The notes: generated by a model not told the origin, from the letters alone. A DNA stretch of 64,000 bases from Brevibacillus thermoruber 423 (GCF_000454065.1 NZ_KE695652.1:23291-87290); one strand, 5' to 3'; shown: positions 41,381-50,267, counted from the first letter of the stretch. A program made the numbers and translations.

Positions 41381-42426
41381 CAGGACAGCCGTTTCGTCCG
41401 GAGGTGGCGCCCGATTCGACGCTGACGTCGCCGACAGCGGCCACGCAGGGGGATGTGCTGGACGCCGCCGTCTTTGCCGATTTGTACCGCCTGGCCGGCG
41501 AAGAAGGGCTGCCCTACTTTGCCCGTCTCAATGCGGCCGGTGACGTGGAGCTGTTCCTCGTGTTCGAGAGCGTCGACGCGTTCAGCGAAGCGACCCGGGA
41601 CGCCGTCTCGGTGGAGTTCAAGACCTACCGCGACAAGCTGCTCGCGGTGGTCTGGACCCTCTCCGATCCGATCCATCCGCTCGGCTTTCCGCTCGCGTTT
41701 GACATCAAGCGGCCGCAGGAGCGTCACATGGCCCTGCGCATGCTGGAACAGGAAAAGACGCTCCTGCACTACCTCTCCTACGAAGCAGGCCTGCTCACCC
41801 ATATCTACACGGAAGCGATCACCTTTTCGCCGCTGGAGACATCCCGTGCGGAAGCAATGATCCGCTCCCTGTACGAAGGGCGGACGGAAGAGGTGCCGCG
41901 CGAAGCAGCCGTGCGGGAAGAAGAGGCAGAGACCATTTCCGCTCTGGCGCTTCCCGATCAGGTGCTGGCGGAGACGGGCGTCGCCTACCTGATCGACTAC
42001 GCCCGCATGCGAAAGAAGCACGGGGAGGAAGGGGCCCAGCACCTCTTGATGAGCGCCGTCCAGCAAGCGGTCTGGGTCATGCGCCGCCACGCCCGCAGCG
42101 AGGTGCGCGAGACCGCCTTTACGGTGTGGGCGGCCGAGCAGGGAGAGCAGCTTCGGCTGATCGTCACGCCTTCCTTGTCGCACGTGTTTGAAGTGGTGCA
42201 CATGTCCGCTGACGAGGCCAACCCGTTTGCCCGGTTTCTCCTCGCGCTGCCGGAGTTTGTCCGTACCGAGGAGGCTGCTCCCCTTGCGTGGGGCGCCTTT
42301 CCGCTGATCCGCATGGAAGACGGCCGCCTGTTTCACCTGGAACTGGACGAAGCCGTGCAGGAACGGCTGCAGCGCTTGTTCGCATCCCGCTGGCCCACAG
42401 CGTCCAATCCGTACGGGCCGCGATAG
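41377..42426 (+). CDS. Hypothetical protein coupled to surE
   Basis: A 349-residue soluble protein with no recognised family. The first half is mixed alpha/beta (LFLVFESVDAFSEATRDAVSVEFKTYRDKLLAVVWTLSDP), the middle has an acidic linker near residue 180 and the last part again alpha/beta (EQLRLIVTPSLSHVFEVVHMSADEANPFARFLLALPEFV). It has no signal peptide or membrane span. ATG 41377 overlaps the surE stop, which suggests a functional link to nucleotide salvage, unproven. Confidence 0.75.
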   Translation: MTGQPFRPEVAPDSTLTSPTAATQGDVLDAAVFADLYRLAGEEGLPYFARLNAAGDVELFLVFESVDAFSEATRDAVSVEFKTYRDKLLAVVWTLSDPIHPLGFPLAFDIKRPQERHMALRMLEQEKTLLHYLSYEAGLLTHIYTEAITFSPLETSRAEAMIRSLYEGRTEEVPREAAVREEEAETISALALPDQVLAETGVAYLIDYARMRKKHGEEGAQHLLMSAVQQAVWVMRRHARSEVRETAFTVWAAEQGEQLRLIVTPSLSHVFEVVHMSADEANPFARFLLALPEFVRTEEAAPLAWGAFPLIRMEDGRLFHLELDEAVQERLQRLFASRWPTASNPYGPR

Positions 42427-42507
42427 GGGAAGCAAAAAGCCTGTCCGTCGCGACTGCCTGATACGCGGGGCCAATCCGATCGTTCGACACGTTTTCCGGT
42501 GGAATGT

Positions 42508-42536
42508 TTGTCGTTTTGCGAAAATATGGGTAAAGT
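42508..42536 (+). promoter_or_regulatory. Sigma-A promoter
   Basis: TTGTCG (42508-42513), 17 bases, TAAAGT (42531-42536), upstream of the 161-residue gene. Confidence 0.5.
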
Positions 42537-42617
42537 AGTCAGGTTTCCACAAAGGAAACGACAAGCGGTGCTGCGAAGTTAGGAAGGACAGATATTCTGC
42601 TGGGAAGGGTGAGAAGG

Positions 42618-43103
42618 ATGTACTCTGTTCAACCTTGCGTGTTTGAGGCGGTTTCGGACTGCGCCCGCCGTTTTCAGGAGGAGGTCGCGCAGTTGGCCGA
42701 GCGGTTCGCGCTGCGCATCGACGGCGGATTCCCCGCGCTGGAGCTGCAGGTCCATCCGCATTTTCAGGCGATCCTGGAGTACACCTTGTGGGGAGAGGCC
42801 GGCGTGGTGGTTATCCGCGGCAGGGTCAGCACGCAGAACGAGACGCCGCCGTGCGAGCCGATCGCCGTGACGATGAAATTTTCACTGTCGCACGACCCGC
42901 ATCTGGACATCGAAGGCAAGAAGCAGCGGATCGAGGAAATCCTCGCCGGTGAAGCGGAGCTGTTCTGGATCGTCCCGCCGGCAGGACACGTCGGCCATGT
43001 GGAGCTGACGCTTCGCTTTGAAAGCAAGCCCGGTTCCGGCCTGGTGGGCGAATACGCCCGCACGGTCCTGGGCATTGTAACCGGAAAGGTGATGGCTGCC
43101 TGA
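42618..43103 (+). CDS. Hypothetical protein, 161 residues
   Basis: A soluble alpha/beta protein (FPALELQVHPHFQAILEYTLWGEAGVVVIRGRVS, then VTMKFSLSHDPHLDIEGKKQRIEEILAGEAELFWIV). No motif or family was recognised. ATG 42618 has GGGAAGGGTGAG upstream; GTG 42609 is an alternative. An intrinsic terminator follows immediately, so it is a single gene between the surE unit and thpR. Confidence 0.7.
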   Translation: MYSVQPCVFEAVSDCARRFQEEVAQLAERFALRIDGGFPALELQVHPHFQAILEYTLWGEAGVVVIRGRVSTQNETPPCEPIAVTMKFSLSHDPHLDIEGKKQRIEEILAGEAELFWIVPPAGHVGHVELTLRFESKPGSGLVGEYARTVLGIVTGKVMAA

Positions 43104-43121
43104 CCAAAACCTGCGCACCGC

Positions 43122-43150
43122 GGCTCCCCGGCTTGGGGGAGCCATTTTTT
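43122..43150 (+). terminator. Intrinsic terminator
   Basis: GGCTCCCC pairs with GGGGAGCC, then ATTTTTT. Confidence 0.9.
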
Positions 43151-43216
43151 GACGGCGCCCGGAGCGGACAACCGCAGCCGGCCGGGCGCAACACAACGAG
43201 GAGGCACGACTGGTTC

Positions 43217-43813
43217 ATGCGTCTGTTTGTTGCATTGGATCTACCGGAAAACGCCGTTCAGTACATCGCCGGCGTCCAGCAGCGGCTGCGCTCGCAGCTT
43301 GCCGCCGACCGCTGGCAGCCGCTTTCGAACCTGCACCTCACCCTCCACTTTCTCGGGGACGTGGACGAGAAATGGCTGCCCGCCCTGCGCGAGGATCTGG
43401 ACATCGTGAGCGCGATCATCCCGCCGTTTTCGCTGCAGACGGGCCGGTTGGGCGCCTTTCCTGACGCGGAGCGGCCGCGCGTTCTGTGGCTGGGGCTTGG
43501 CGGCCAGACTGACCGGCTGAAACAGCTTCACCTGCTCCTGGGCAAGCGCTTTGAGCTGCATCCCGGCGTTTCGTTCGACCGCAAACCGTACCGGCCCCAC
43601 ATTACGCTGGCGCGCGGCCCGCACGCGGCGGATGGCGGGCTGCCGCTGTCCGAATGGAATCAGGACGTTCTCGCTCAACATCCGCCCCGCTGGCAGGTCA
43701 CCTCGATGCACCTCTTCCGGTCGGAGCTGCGGCCAGGCGGCGCCGTCCACACCGTTCTTTACACCAGCACGTTTGGCAAAGATCACGGCAAAAAACAAGC
43801 GGCTGATGAATAA
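43217..43813 (+). CDS. thpR: RNA 2',3'-cyclic phosphodiesterase (2H family)
   Basis: A 198-residue LigT/ThpR enzyme that opens 2',3'-cyclic phosphate RNA ends. MRLFVALDLPENAVQYI is the standard start, and the two catalytic motifs are HLTLHFLGDVDE and HITLARG. GAGGAGG is 11 bases before ATG. A second member of the 2H superfamily, yjcG, is at 61,751-62,260. The next gene starts close behind it. Confidence 0.92.
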   Translation: MRLFVALDLPENAVQYIAGVQQRLRSQLAADRWQPLSNLHLTLHFLGDVDEKWLPALREDLDIVSAIIPPFSLQTGRLGAFPDAERPRVLWLGLGGQTDRLKQLHLLLGKRFELHPGVSFDRKPYRPHITLARGPHAADGGLPLSEWNQDVLAQHPPRWQVTSMHLFRSELRPGGAVHTVLYTSTFGKDHGKKQAADE

Positions 43814-43829
43814 ACTGGTAGGGAGAACC

Positions 43830-44555
43830 ATGGCTCGCACCGTTGCGCCAAGAAGGGGGAGCCTGCCAGAAAGCGGTGGAAATCGGATGGGTGAGTTCAC
43901 GACCGGGATTTTGTATCCGCGCAAATACGAACCGAAAGTGCTGACCGCCCTGCCCAAATCGCGGCAGCCTTACTTCCACAGAAACGTCAATCACGACTGG
44001 AACGCCTTTTTCCTGCGGGACGAATGGCTGGAAACGCATCAAACCGTGCAGTTTCTCCTGCAGTTGTCCCGCCATTGTGTGCCGCTGCTCTGGTTTCACG
44101 ACTCCGAAGAGAATGGGTGGGGCTTTCGGCTGTTCGACGGCGGGTACGAGGTATCCTCGGCCACGATCAGCTATTCGCTGGACGTGGAGCTGGCGGAAGC
44201 GGAGTTTGGGCGTCTGTTTCCTCACGTGGATGTTGAGGAAGGCATCGGCGAAAGCGACGACGTCCGGCAGAAGTACGAGGAGATCCTGGATCGCGTGGTG
44301 CGATCCGACCGGTATCGACGGGAAGTGGGCAAAGGCATTACCCGGGTGCGTCCCCAATGTTTCAGCCGGTTGGTCGGCCACAAGCAGGTACAGCAGATCC
44401 GTTCGCTGTTTGACCTGCAGCTTCTGACCGAAGTGGACGAGGAGACCGGGTCCTCGATGCTGTACGACTCGGTCGATCTGTTCAAGGAAATTCTCGGGAT
44501 TGAGGAGATGGTCTGGGTCAATTACTCGTATCTGGCCAGCGGCGGCCGGGAGTAA
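43830..44555 (+). CDS. Hypothetical protein, 241 residues
   Basis: A soluble, acidic protein with no recognised family (TGILYPRKYEPKVLTALPKSRQPYFHRNVNHDWNAFFLR; later FSRLVGHKQVQQIRSLFDLQLLTEVDEETGSSMLYDSVDLFKEILGIEEMVWVNY). Start choice is uncertain: ATG 43830 has GGTAGGGAG upstream, while ATG 43887 (MGEFTTGIL) has GGTGG and would remove 19 residues. It follows thpR by 16 bases and is probably co-transcribed with it. Confidence 0.72.
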   Translation: MARTVAPRRGSLPESGGNRMGEFTTGILYPRKYEPKVLTALPKSRQPYFHRNVNHDWNAFFLRDEWLETHQTVQFLLQLSRHCVPLLWFHDSEENGWGFRLFDGGYEVSSATISYSLDVELAEAEFGRLFPHVDVEEGIGESDDVRQKYEEILDRVVRSDRYRREVGKGITRVRPQCFSRLVGHKQVQQIRSLFDLQLLTEVDEETGSSMLYDSVDLFKEILGIEEMVWVNYSYLASGGRE

Positions 44556-44684
44556 CAGAGAAGCGCGCGCCGATCACCGTTCGTTCCAGGAAGGGATCAA
44601 CATGTCCATGGGAAGACGGTCAAGTCTGTCTCGGAGCGTTTTGCATGTGTGCTGCTTTCAGCGAACAATCCGGACAAAAGTGAA

Positions 44685-44724
44685 AACGCCCCTGTACCCG
44701 TTCCAGGTACCAGGGGCGTTGTTC
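44685..44724. terminator. Terminator between convergent genes
   Basis: AACGCCCCTGTACC pairs with GGTACCAGGGGCGTT, a 14-bp stem with A/T tracts on both sides. Confidence 0.85.
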
Positions 44725-44728
44725 GGTT

Positions 44729-45208
44729 TCAATCCTTTTTCCACTGCGCAAAAATTTCGTCCGCGTCCAGCAGCATGATCAGCTTGTCCTCCAGCCGGGC
44801 GATGCCGCTCAAGTATTTGCCCTCGACTCCGGCCACGATCGGGGGGGCCGGTTCGATCAACTGCCTGGACAGGTAGATCACTTCCGACACGGCGTCCACA
44901 ACGATGCCCACATTCAGCCCCTCCAACTGCAGGTCGATAAACCGGCTCTCTTCCGTCAGCGGCAGCGGCTCCAGACCGAACATCGTCCGCAGGTTGATGA
45001 TCGGCAGAATCCGTCCCCTCAGATCGATCACGCCTTCCACGTACGGCGGTGACTTGGGGAAGCGGGTCACCGGCAGCGGCTTGATAATCTCCCGCACCAG
45101 CGAGATCGGCAGGCCGTAGGTTTCGTCCCCCATGCGAAACAAAATGGATTGGACGGAATCGCCTTCCGCTTTCCAGTCTGTACCGTCCCGTAGTTGTACC
45201 GTTTCCAT
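44729..45208 (-). CDS. CheW-like chemotaxis scaffold protein
   Basis: A 159-residue CheW domain protein. QSILFRMGDETYGLPISLVREIIKP, VTRFPKSPPYVEGVIDLRGRILPIINLRTMFGL and GIVVDAVSEVIYLSRQLIEPAPP are the full CheW pattern, so it could link chemoreceptors to CheA. No other chemotaxis gene is near it. The start at 45208 has GGGAGGG nine bases upstream. It could be a dedicated adaptor for a receptor elsewhere. Confidence 0.92.
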   Translation of the reverse strand: METVQLRDGTDWKAEGDSVQSILFRMGDETYGLPISLVREIIKPLPVTRFPKSPPYVEGVIDLRGRILPIINLRTMFGLEPLPLTEESRFIDLQLEGLNVGIVVDAVSEVIYLSRQLIEPAPPIVAGVEGKYLSGIARLEDKLIMLLDADEIFAQWKKD

Positions 45209-45298
45209 CTTCCATGTCCCTCCCACAACGCTTTACCATTCTTTACCCGTATTGTACCATGGACAAACGCTGAGGGTAGGCATTTTTTCCCGGTTTTC

Positions 45299-45619
45299 TC
45301 AGAGCGGGATCACGCCGAGCGACACGAGGACGACCAGCCCCAGGCTGACGCCAAAGCTGATAAAGACGTTGCGGCTGACCGCCATCACGGCCAAACAGAC
45401 CGCGCTGGCGATCAGAAACAGCGGCTGCACCGCCAGTTGTCCCTCGGCCACGAACAGGGAGGGAAAGATGAGCGAGGCAAAGATGCCAAGCGGAATAAAG
45501 CTGAGACCGTTCTTCAGCCGGACGGAAAAGTGGCGGCTGGGCAATCGGAGAAACGCCCGGCGCGACAGGTAGGTGGCCGCCGCCATCACGAGATAGAGCA
45601 GGAGCGGATGGGTGCTCAC
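45299..45619 (-). CDS. azlD: AzlD, branched-chain amino acid exporter small subunit
   Basis: A 106-residue membrane protein with three or four spans. YLSRRAFLRLPSRHFSVRLKNGLSFIPLGIFASLIFP is typical of AzlD. GTG 45619 overlaps the stop of azlC (GTGA), with AAGGAGGTGG upstream. With AzlC it forms a two-part exporter for branched-chain or similar amino acids. Confidence 0.9.
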   Translation of the reverse strand: MSTHPLLLYLVMAAATYLSRRAFLRLPSRHFSVRLKNGLSFIPLGIFASLIFPSLFVAEGQLAVQPLFLIASAVCLAVMAVSRNVFISFGVSLGLVVLVSLGVIPL

Positions 45620-46350
45620 GTCGACTCCACCTCCTTGGCGTTCTGCGGTTGGGTTGTTTCGGTCGGTTCCGGCGCGGGCAGGAAATAGCCGACGGCAAAG
45701 GCGAGCAGGCCCGCTACCAGCACGGGCAGCCCGTTGGGGAGCACGAACGTCAGCCCGACGGCGGCCGCCCCGCAGAGCAAAAACGTCAGGATGCGGACAA
45801 CGGACGACAACTGGTAGTACGCGAGCGCCACAAACATCGCGGTAAAGCTGAAGCCAAGGCCCAGAGAGGCAGGGTCCGGTATCCACTGGCCGGCCGCCGT
45901 TCCCAGCCAGGTGCCGGCGCCCCAGGCGATGTACAGCGAGAGGCCCACCCCGAGGATGTACGACGTGTCGCTCGGATAGCGGCGAAAACGGTTCAGGGTA
46001 ATGGCGTACTGCTCGTCGGTCAGCAGAAAAGCCAGCGCATTCACCTGGGCGGGCGAAAAGCGCTGATAATAGGGAGACAGCGACAAGCCCATCAAAAAGT
46101 GGCGCACGTTTAACAGGCAGGTAGTCAGAATGATCGCCCAAAAGCCTGCGTGTTCGGCGATCATCGAGCTGGCCGCAAACTGCGCCGCCCCCGAATAGAC
46201 GAAAAGCGACATGGCCATGCTTTCCCAGGCGGCCAGGCCGGCCTGACCGGAGAGCATGCCGAATATGGCGCCGAACAAGACGTAGCTGGCCGTGATCGGC
46301 AGGGCGTCCAGCACACCCTGCTTCCACGCTGCGGTCTCACTCGTGTTCAT
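45616..46350 (-). CDS. azlC: AzlC, branched-chain amino acid exporter large subunit
   Basis: A 244-residue membrane protein of the AzlC/BrnF family. GVLDALPITASYVLFGAIFGMLSGQAGL, SLFVYSGAAQFAASSMIAE, NVRHFLMGLSLSPYY and FLLTDEQYAITLNRF are the family motifs. ATG 46350 has AAGGAGC upstream and overlaps the stop of the regulator gene by four bases; azlD follows with another overlap. The three-gene coupling implies that the regulator senses the exported amino acid. Confidence 0.93.
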   Translation of the reverse strand: MNTSETAAWKQGVLDALPITASYVLFGAIFGMLSGQAGLAAWESMAMSLFVYSGAAQFAASSMIAEHAGFWAIILTTCLLNVRHFLMGLSLSPYYQRFSPAQVNALAFLLTDEQYAITLNRFRRYPSDTSYILGVGLSLYIAWGAGTWLGTAAGQWIPDPASLGLGFSFTAMFVALAYYQLSSVVRILTFLLCGAAAVGLTFVLPNGLPVLVAGLLAFAVGYFLPAPEPTETTQPQNAKEVEST

Positions 46351-47774
46351 GTCATCAGCTCCTTTCGGTCGTGCAGCAGACGGGCGATGATGGCCATGCC
46401 CCTGTCGATCTGCTCCGGCCGTTCGTGCGTAAAGCAAAGCCGGATATACGGCTGTTCCGCCTCCCGCAGCAAAAACATGTCGCCGCAGGCGAGCAGAACC
46501 CCCTGTTCCCGGCAGAGCGTCATCAGCCGGCGGGGGTTGATCTCTTCGGGCAGGGACAGCCAGAAATAAAACCCGCCGGCCGGCCGCTCCCAGCGGATGC
46601 CGAGAGGCCGCAGCCGTTCCAGGTGGCGTTCCATGATCGCCGCCTGCTCGGCGTATTGGCGGCGTGCGTCCGCCAGGTGAGGGAGCAGGGCGCCGTCCCG
46701 GAGAAAGGCTGCCACCGCCAACTGTCCCAGCGTATTGGTCGTGATCGACAGTTCCTTCAGCCGGGTCAGCAGGCGGACAAACGGCCGGCTGGCCGCCACC
46801 CAGCCGATGCGCAGGCCGGGGAACAGCAGTTTGGAAAACGTGTTCAGGTAGATGACGCTGCCGGTCTCATCCAGCGCCTTCAACGGCGGCGGCGGTTCCT
46901 CCGCGAGATGCAGGTGCCGGTAGGCGTCGTCCTCGACGATCGGGACGCCGTATCGTTCGCTCAGCGCCAGGAGCCGCTTGCGCCGTTCAAGCGACAGCGT
47001 CCGGCCGGTCGGGTTGTGATACGTCGGCACCGTGTAGAGAAAGCGCGGCCGGCAGCGGGCCAGCACGCCTTCCAGGACGTCGATGCGCATGCCGTCCGCA
47101 TCCAGCGGCACCGGCACGATCTGCAGGCCGAGCGACTGGAAGAGCTGCAGCGAGCCGAAATAGGTGGGCATTTCCGTGACGATGCAGTCGCCGGGCCGGG
47201 CCAGGAGCGTGGTGATCAGGTACAAGCCTTCCTGGGAGCCGCTGGTAATCGTCACCTGCTCCGGTGACGAGACCTGTTCCATCCCCATCCACTCCACAAG
47301 CAGCTCCCGCAGGTGGGGCAGTCCCTGCACCGAGGTAAAGTAATACGAAGGCAGCTCTTCCGCCGTCGCCTTCACGTAGTCGGAAAAGCGGGAGGAGGCC
47401 AAGGTGTGCTTGCCCCCGTCGCCGTGGGCAAAGTTGATGGTATCCGGATAGCGGTCGGTGACCCCCAGCAGGTCCGCCATGTGCGACGGGGAGGCGGCCA
47501 GCGATTCGTAACCGTGTCGGCTGTTCCAGTCAATCCGCCTGATCCCCGGAGCGGGCGGGAGGGCTTCCACGTACCGGCCGCTGCCCATCCGGCTGGCGAT
47601 GAATCCTTCCGCTTCCAATTCGCCATAGGCCCGAACCACCGTATTGCGGCTCACGCCCAACTGCTCGGCCAGCTTCCGCTCCGGCGGCAAAGGGGAGCCA
47701 ATTGCCAATTCGCCGCTTAAAATTTGATAGCGCAGGTGATTGTACACGCGCGTGTAAATCGGTTTTCGCCCCAT
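46347..47774 (-). CDS. MocR-type regulator (GntR helix fused to aminotransferase)
   Basis: A 475-residue PLP-dependent regulator. Residues 1-75 are a GntR winged helix (YTRVYNHLRYQILSGELAIGSPLPPERKLAEQLGVSRNTVVRAYGELEAEGFI). Residues about 110-470 are a class I aminotransferase fold, with the PLP-binding Lys in NTFSKLLFPGLRIGW and YHNPTGRTLSLERR. It is transcribed with azlCD and coupled to azlC (ATGA overlap). Two direct repeats in its promoter are the likely binding site, so it probably regulates its own operon in response to an amino compound. Confidence 0.93.
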   Translation of the reverse strand: MGRKPIYTRVYNHLRYQILSGELAIGSPLPPERKLAEQLGVSRNTVVRAYGELEAEGFIASRMGSGRYVEALPPAPGIRRIDWNSRHGYESLAASPSHMADLLGVTDRYPDTINFAHGDGGKHTLASSRFSDYVKATAEELPSYYFTSVQGLPHLRELLVEWMGMEQVSSPEQVTITSGSQEGLYLITTLLARPGDCIVTEMPTYFGSLQLFQSLGLQIVPVPLDADGMRIDVLEGVLARCRPRFLYTVPTYHNPTGRTLSLERRKRLLALSERYGVPIVEDDAYRHLHLAEEPPPPLKALDETGSVIYLNTFSKLLFPGLRIGWVAASRPFVRLLTRLKELSITTNTLGQLAVAAFLRDGALLPHLADARRQYAEQAAIMERHLERLRPLGIRWERPAGGFYFWLSLPEEINPRRLMTLCREQGVLLACGDMFLLREAEQPYIRLCFTHERPEQIDRGMAIIARLLHDRKELMT

Positions 47775-47810
47775 GATGCTGCCTCTTTTTCTGTCTGTGC
47801 TTTGCTCTCC

Positions 47811-47868
47811 ACTATACCGGCTCCCGGCAAAAAATAAAAGAGCCAATTTTCCGGCAATAAAAAGCCAA
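47811..47868 (-). promoter_or_regulatory. MocR promoter with two direct repeats
   Basis: On the minus strand a -10 TATAGT lies at 47816-47811 and a T-rich -35 near 47838-47833. Two direct repeats of the form CCGGCA(A)n-ATAAAA-GCCAA (plus-strand notation) lie at 47824-47846 and 47851-47868; the first covers the -35. Direct repeats are the usual operators of MocR regulators. Confidence 0.55.
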
Positions 47869-47927
47869 CAGACGGGCTGGGCCAGAGCCTGCCGATCTGT
47901 CCGTGAAAAAAGAAGGAGGAAGCCGTT

Positions 47928-48449
47928 TTACGGCTCCCGCAGCTCGTCCAACGAGATGCCTTGTTCCAAGGCAAATTCAAAGTCGTCTACATCGTAAAAC
48001 TGAACGGGAACAACATATTCCAAAATCCGATCCTGGTAATCCGTCTGGTCGGTGATCAGCGGTATCTCAAAGCGCATCGATGTGAGCAGCAGTTGGGTTT
48101 CCACCGGATCGAACAGTTCTCCCCACATGGCGTTGTCGTCCACCTTGACCACGTTAAGCGTCACGCCGTTCGGAAACGAAAACGGCACGATGGACCAGGG
48201 AGCGATCAGGCCCTTTTCCATGCGCTTGCGGTTAAACGGGTCGGAGAAAAACTGGATCATTTCCTGCATGACCTTGCGTACGTGCTGATCGTCGGCCGGG
48301 ATCGGCATGATCGGTTCCGGGCTATGGTAAAACTCGTCCAATTCGTAGATTGTCGACGCGGGTATGAAATACTCTACCGGTTGCGACGGTGCCATCAATT
48401 CCCCGTAGATGGCCAGCATGATCGCTTCGATAACGAATTGTTTCGGCAT
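47928..48449 (-). CDS. Hypothetical protein, 173 residues
   Basis: A soluble acidic protein without a recognised family (QFVIEAIMLAIYGELMAPSQPVEYFIPASTIYELDEFYHSPEPIMPIPADDQHVRKVMQEMIQFF). The C-terminal part has IPLITDQTDYQDRILEYVVPVQFYDVDDFEFALEQG. GAGGAGGG lies well placed before the start at 48449. It is divergent from the TerC gene and upstream of the MocR gene on the same strand, with 150 bases between. Confidence 0.72.
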   Translation of the reverse strand: MPKQFVIEAIMLAIYGELMAPSQPVEYFIPASTIYELDEFYHSPEPIMPIPADDQHVRKVMQEMIQFFSDPFNRKRMEKGLIAPWSIVPFSFPNGVTLNVVKVDDNAMWGELFDPVETQLLLTSMRFEIPLITDQTDYQDRILEYVVPVQFYDVDDFEFALEQGISLDELREP

Positions 48450-48490
48450 TTCGACAACCCTCCTCGTAACCATCATACTGAAATCGGAAG

Positions 48491-48519
48491 TTGACAACAA
48501 CCCTGGACAGGCATAGCAT
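48491..48519 (+). promoter_or_regulatory. Sigma-A promoter of the TerC gene
   Basis: TTGACA (48491-48496), exactly 17 bases, TAGCAT (48514-48519). There is no room for a full manganese riboswitch before the gene. Confidence 0.75.
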
Positions 48520-48578
48520 GAAGGTGATTTCGATACGGCGTGGAAGACCATACTCATTTCGACAGGGGGTTGTCGGCC

Positions 48579-49262
48579 TTGTGGGATCCGGCGTTTTTTT
48601 CCGCACTCTTGCTTATTATTACCATCAATATCGTTCTGAGCGGCGACAACGCGGTGGTGATCGCGATCGCCTGCCGCAAGCTCTCGCGGGAACACCGCAA
48701 AAAAGCGATCCTCTGGGGGACGCTGCTCGCCATCATCGTCCGGATCGTCGCCACGCTGCTGGCCGTTTACCTGCTGCAGATTCCGTACCTCTACCTGATG
48801 GGCGGCATCCTGCTGGTCTGGATCAGCTACAAGCTGCTGGTGGACGATGACGGGGAAGCCCACATCGACTCCAGCGAGAGCCTGATCCAGGCGATCCGGA
48901 CGATTGTGGTCGCCGATCTGATGATGGGGCTGGACAACGTGCTGGCGATCGCCGGCGCAGCCAACGGCAATGTGACCCTGATCATTCTGGGCCTGTTGAT
49001 CAGCATCCCGATCATGATTTTCGGCAGTCAACTGATTCTGAAAGCGATGGAGCGCTTTTCCTGGTTGGTCTACATAGGAGCGGGGGTGCTCGCCTTGGCG
49101 GCGGCCAAGATGATTTTGCAGGAAGAGGTGGTCGCCGAACTGGCGCAGGCCTACACCTGGCTGGATGAGACGGTCAAGGGGGTCATCGTGGCAGGGGTGA
49201 TCCTGGCCGGCCTACTGCAGCAGAAGCGAAGCCAGGGGGAAAAAGCGGCGAAACAGCCGTAA
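48579..49262 (+). CDS. TerC family integral membrane protein
   Basis: A 227-residue, seven-span protein of the TerC/YjbE family, thought to export Mn2+ to metalate exported enzymes. Metal-binding motifs are SGDNAVVIA near residue 21 and GLDNVLAIAG near residue 115. TTG 48579 is chosen with AGGGGG nine bases upstream; TTG 48570 would overlap the SD. A strong terminator follows. Confidence 0.9.
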   Translation: MWDPAFFSALLLIITINIVLSGDNAVVIAIACRKLSREHRKKAILWGTLLAIIVRIVATLLAVYLLQIPYLYLMGGILLVWISYKLLVDDDGEAHIDSSESLIQAIRTIVVADLMMGLDNVLAIAGAANGNVTLIILGLLISIPIMIFGSQLILKAMERFSWLVYIGAGVLALAAAKMILQEEVVAELAQAYTWLDETVKGVIVAGVILAGLLQQKRSQGEKAAKQP

Positions 49263-49270
49263 GCCAAACC

Positions 49271-49303
49271 AAAAAGCTGAGACGAGGGTCTCAGCTTTTT
49301 TGG
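49271..49303 (+). terminator. Terminator of the TerC gene
   Basis: AAAAAGCTGAGAC pairs with GTCTCAGCTTTTTT; flanking AGCCAAA/GGCTTT extends it. Confidence 0.92.
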
Positions 49304-49429
49304 CTTTCCCGGAAATCGGCCTCATCCGCCCGCGCAATTGGCGGCAGGCTTGTCCGGTGTGGGGGATTCGCTCCGTCCGGCCTGACCGTCATTTCGGAAA
49401 CGACGCGGCACGGAACCAGGGGCATGCGG

Positions 49430-50047
49430 CTAGTTCCCGGCGGTGGCGCCCCGGTCGGAACGCGTAAACCAGCGGAACGGATTGAGCGACCAGCGGGGCT
49501 GATGCCGCTCGAACCGCTCTTTTCGCCGGGTCAGACGCTGCTGCATGAGATCCATTTCAAACGTGACGCGGCGCATCTCCAGACGCAGCGACTCCTGCAT
49601 CTCCTCGATGTCCGCGATTTTTTGCAAAATGGTGGACTGCAGTTGGTTCAATGACGACAGTTGGGCCAGCTCATGCTGAAACTGAAGCATCATCTCCTGC
49701 ACGGTCAGCTCCATCTCGCGGAGGCCGGCTGCCTTTGGCCCGGTCACGGAGACCAACTGCTCCTGAGCGGCGGCCGTTTCCTCATCGACCAGCATGTCCG
49801 CCGGGATTCTGCCTTCTTCAATCAACTGCCGCTGTATGTCGCGCAGGGAGTAGCTGCCTTCGTCCTTGCGGTGCTTGACTTCTTTCAGCAAGGAAAACCC
49901 TGTCTCACTGATCAGGTAGTGACCCTGCGGATTTTTCTGCCGCTCCTGCGCCGGCACGAACATCTCCAGCCAGTTTCGCAACGTCCGGACGTGAACATCC
50001 AACCGATCTGCCACTTCCTTGGAAGCCATCCACACTTGTACATCCAT
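49430..50047 (-). CDS. MerR-type helix and coiled-coil protein, RacA-like
   Basis: A 205-residue protein. Residues 5-75 are a MerR-like winged helix (WMASKEVADRLDVHVRTLRNWLEMF, YSLRDIQRQLIEEG), and residues about 105-185 a long coiled coil (ELAQLSSLNQLQSTILQKIADIEEMQESLRLEMRRV). The tail is basic. This order matches RacA, which anchors chromosomes at the cell pole during sporulation, and related DUF3967-type proteins. A minus-strand -10 TATAAT lies near 50,090. Ordinary transcription regulation is an alternative. Confidence 0.78.
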   Translation of the reverse strand: MDVQVWMASKEVADRLDVHVRTLRNWLEMFVPAQERQKNPQGHYLISETGFSLLKEVKHRKDEGSYSLRDIQRQLIEEGRIPADMLVDEETAAAQEQLVSVTGPKAAGLREMELTVQEMMLQFQHELAQLSSLNQLQSTILQKIADIEEMQESLRLEMRRVTFEMDLMQQRLTRRKERFERHQPRWSLNPFRWFTRSDRGATAGN

Positions 50048-50267
50048 CCCGAATCACTCCTTTTCCCATCAGGTATTCCCGTGGCCTCATTATAGCACCA
50101 ATTTTTCCCGGTAAAAGGGAATCGACAAAGGTTCTAAAAACTAGTCGCGTTTCGGCCTTTTCGGACAGGTTGGCGGTTTTTGTCATGCGTTCGTCGGACA
50201 TGGAAGCAGGGGCGGGGCCGTGCGGAACGGCTCCCCGCTTTGCCCCGGGAACCCGCAGCGGCCGGTT

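Noticed and set aside
48450-48578. yybP-ykoY manganese riboswitch before the TerC gene
   Set aside because: The promoter leaves only about 55 bases of leader, too short for this riboswitch.
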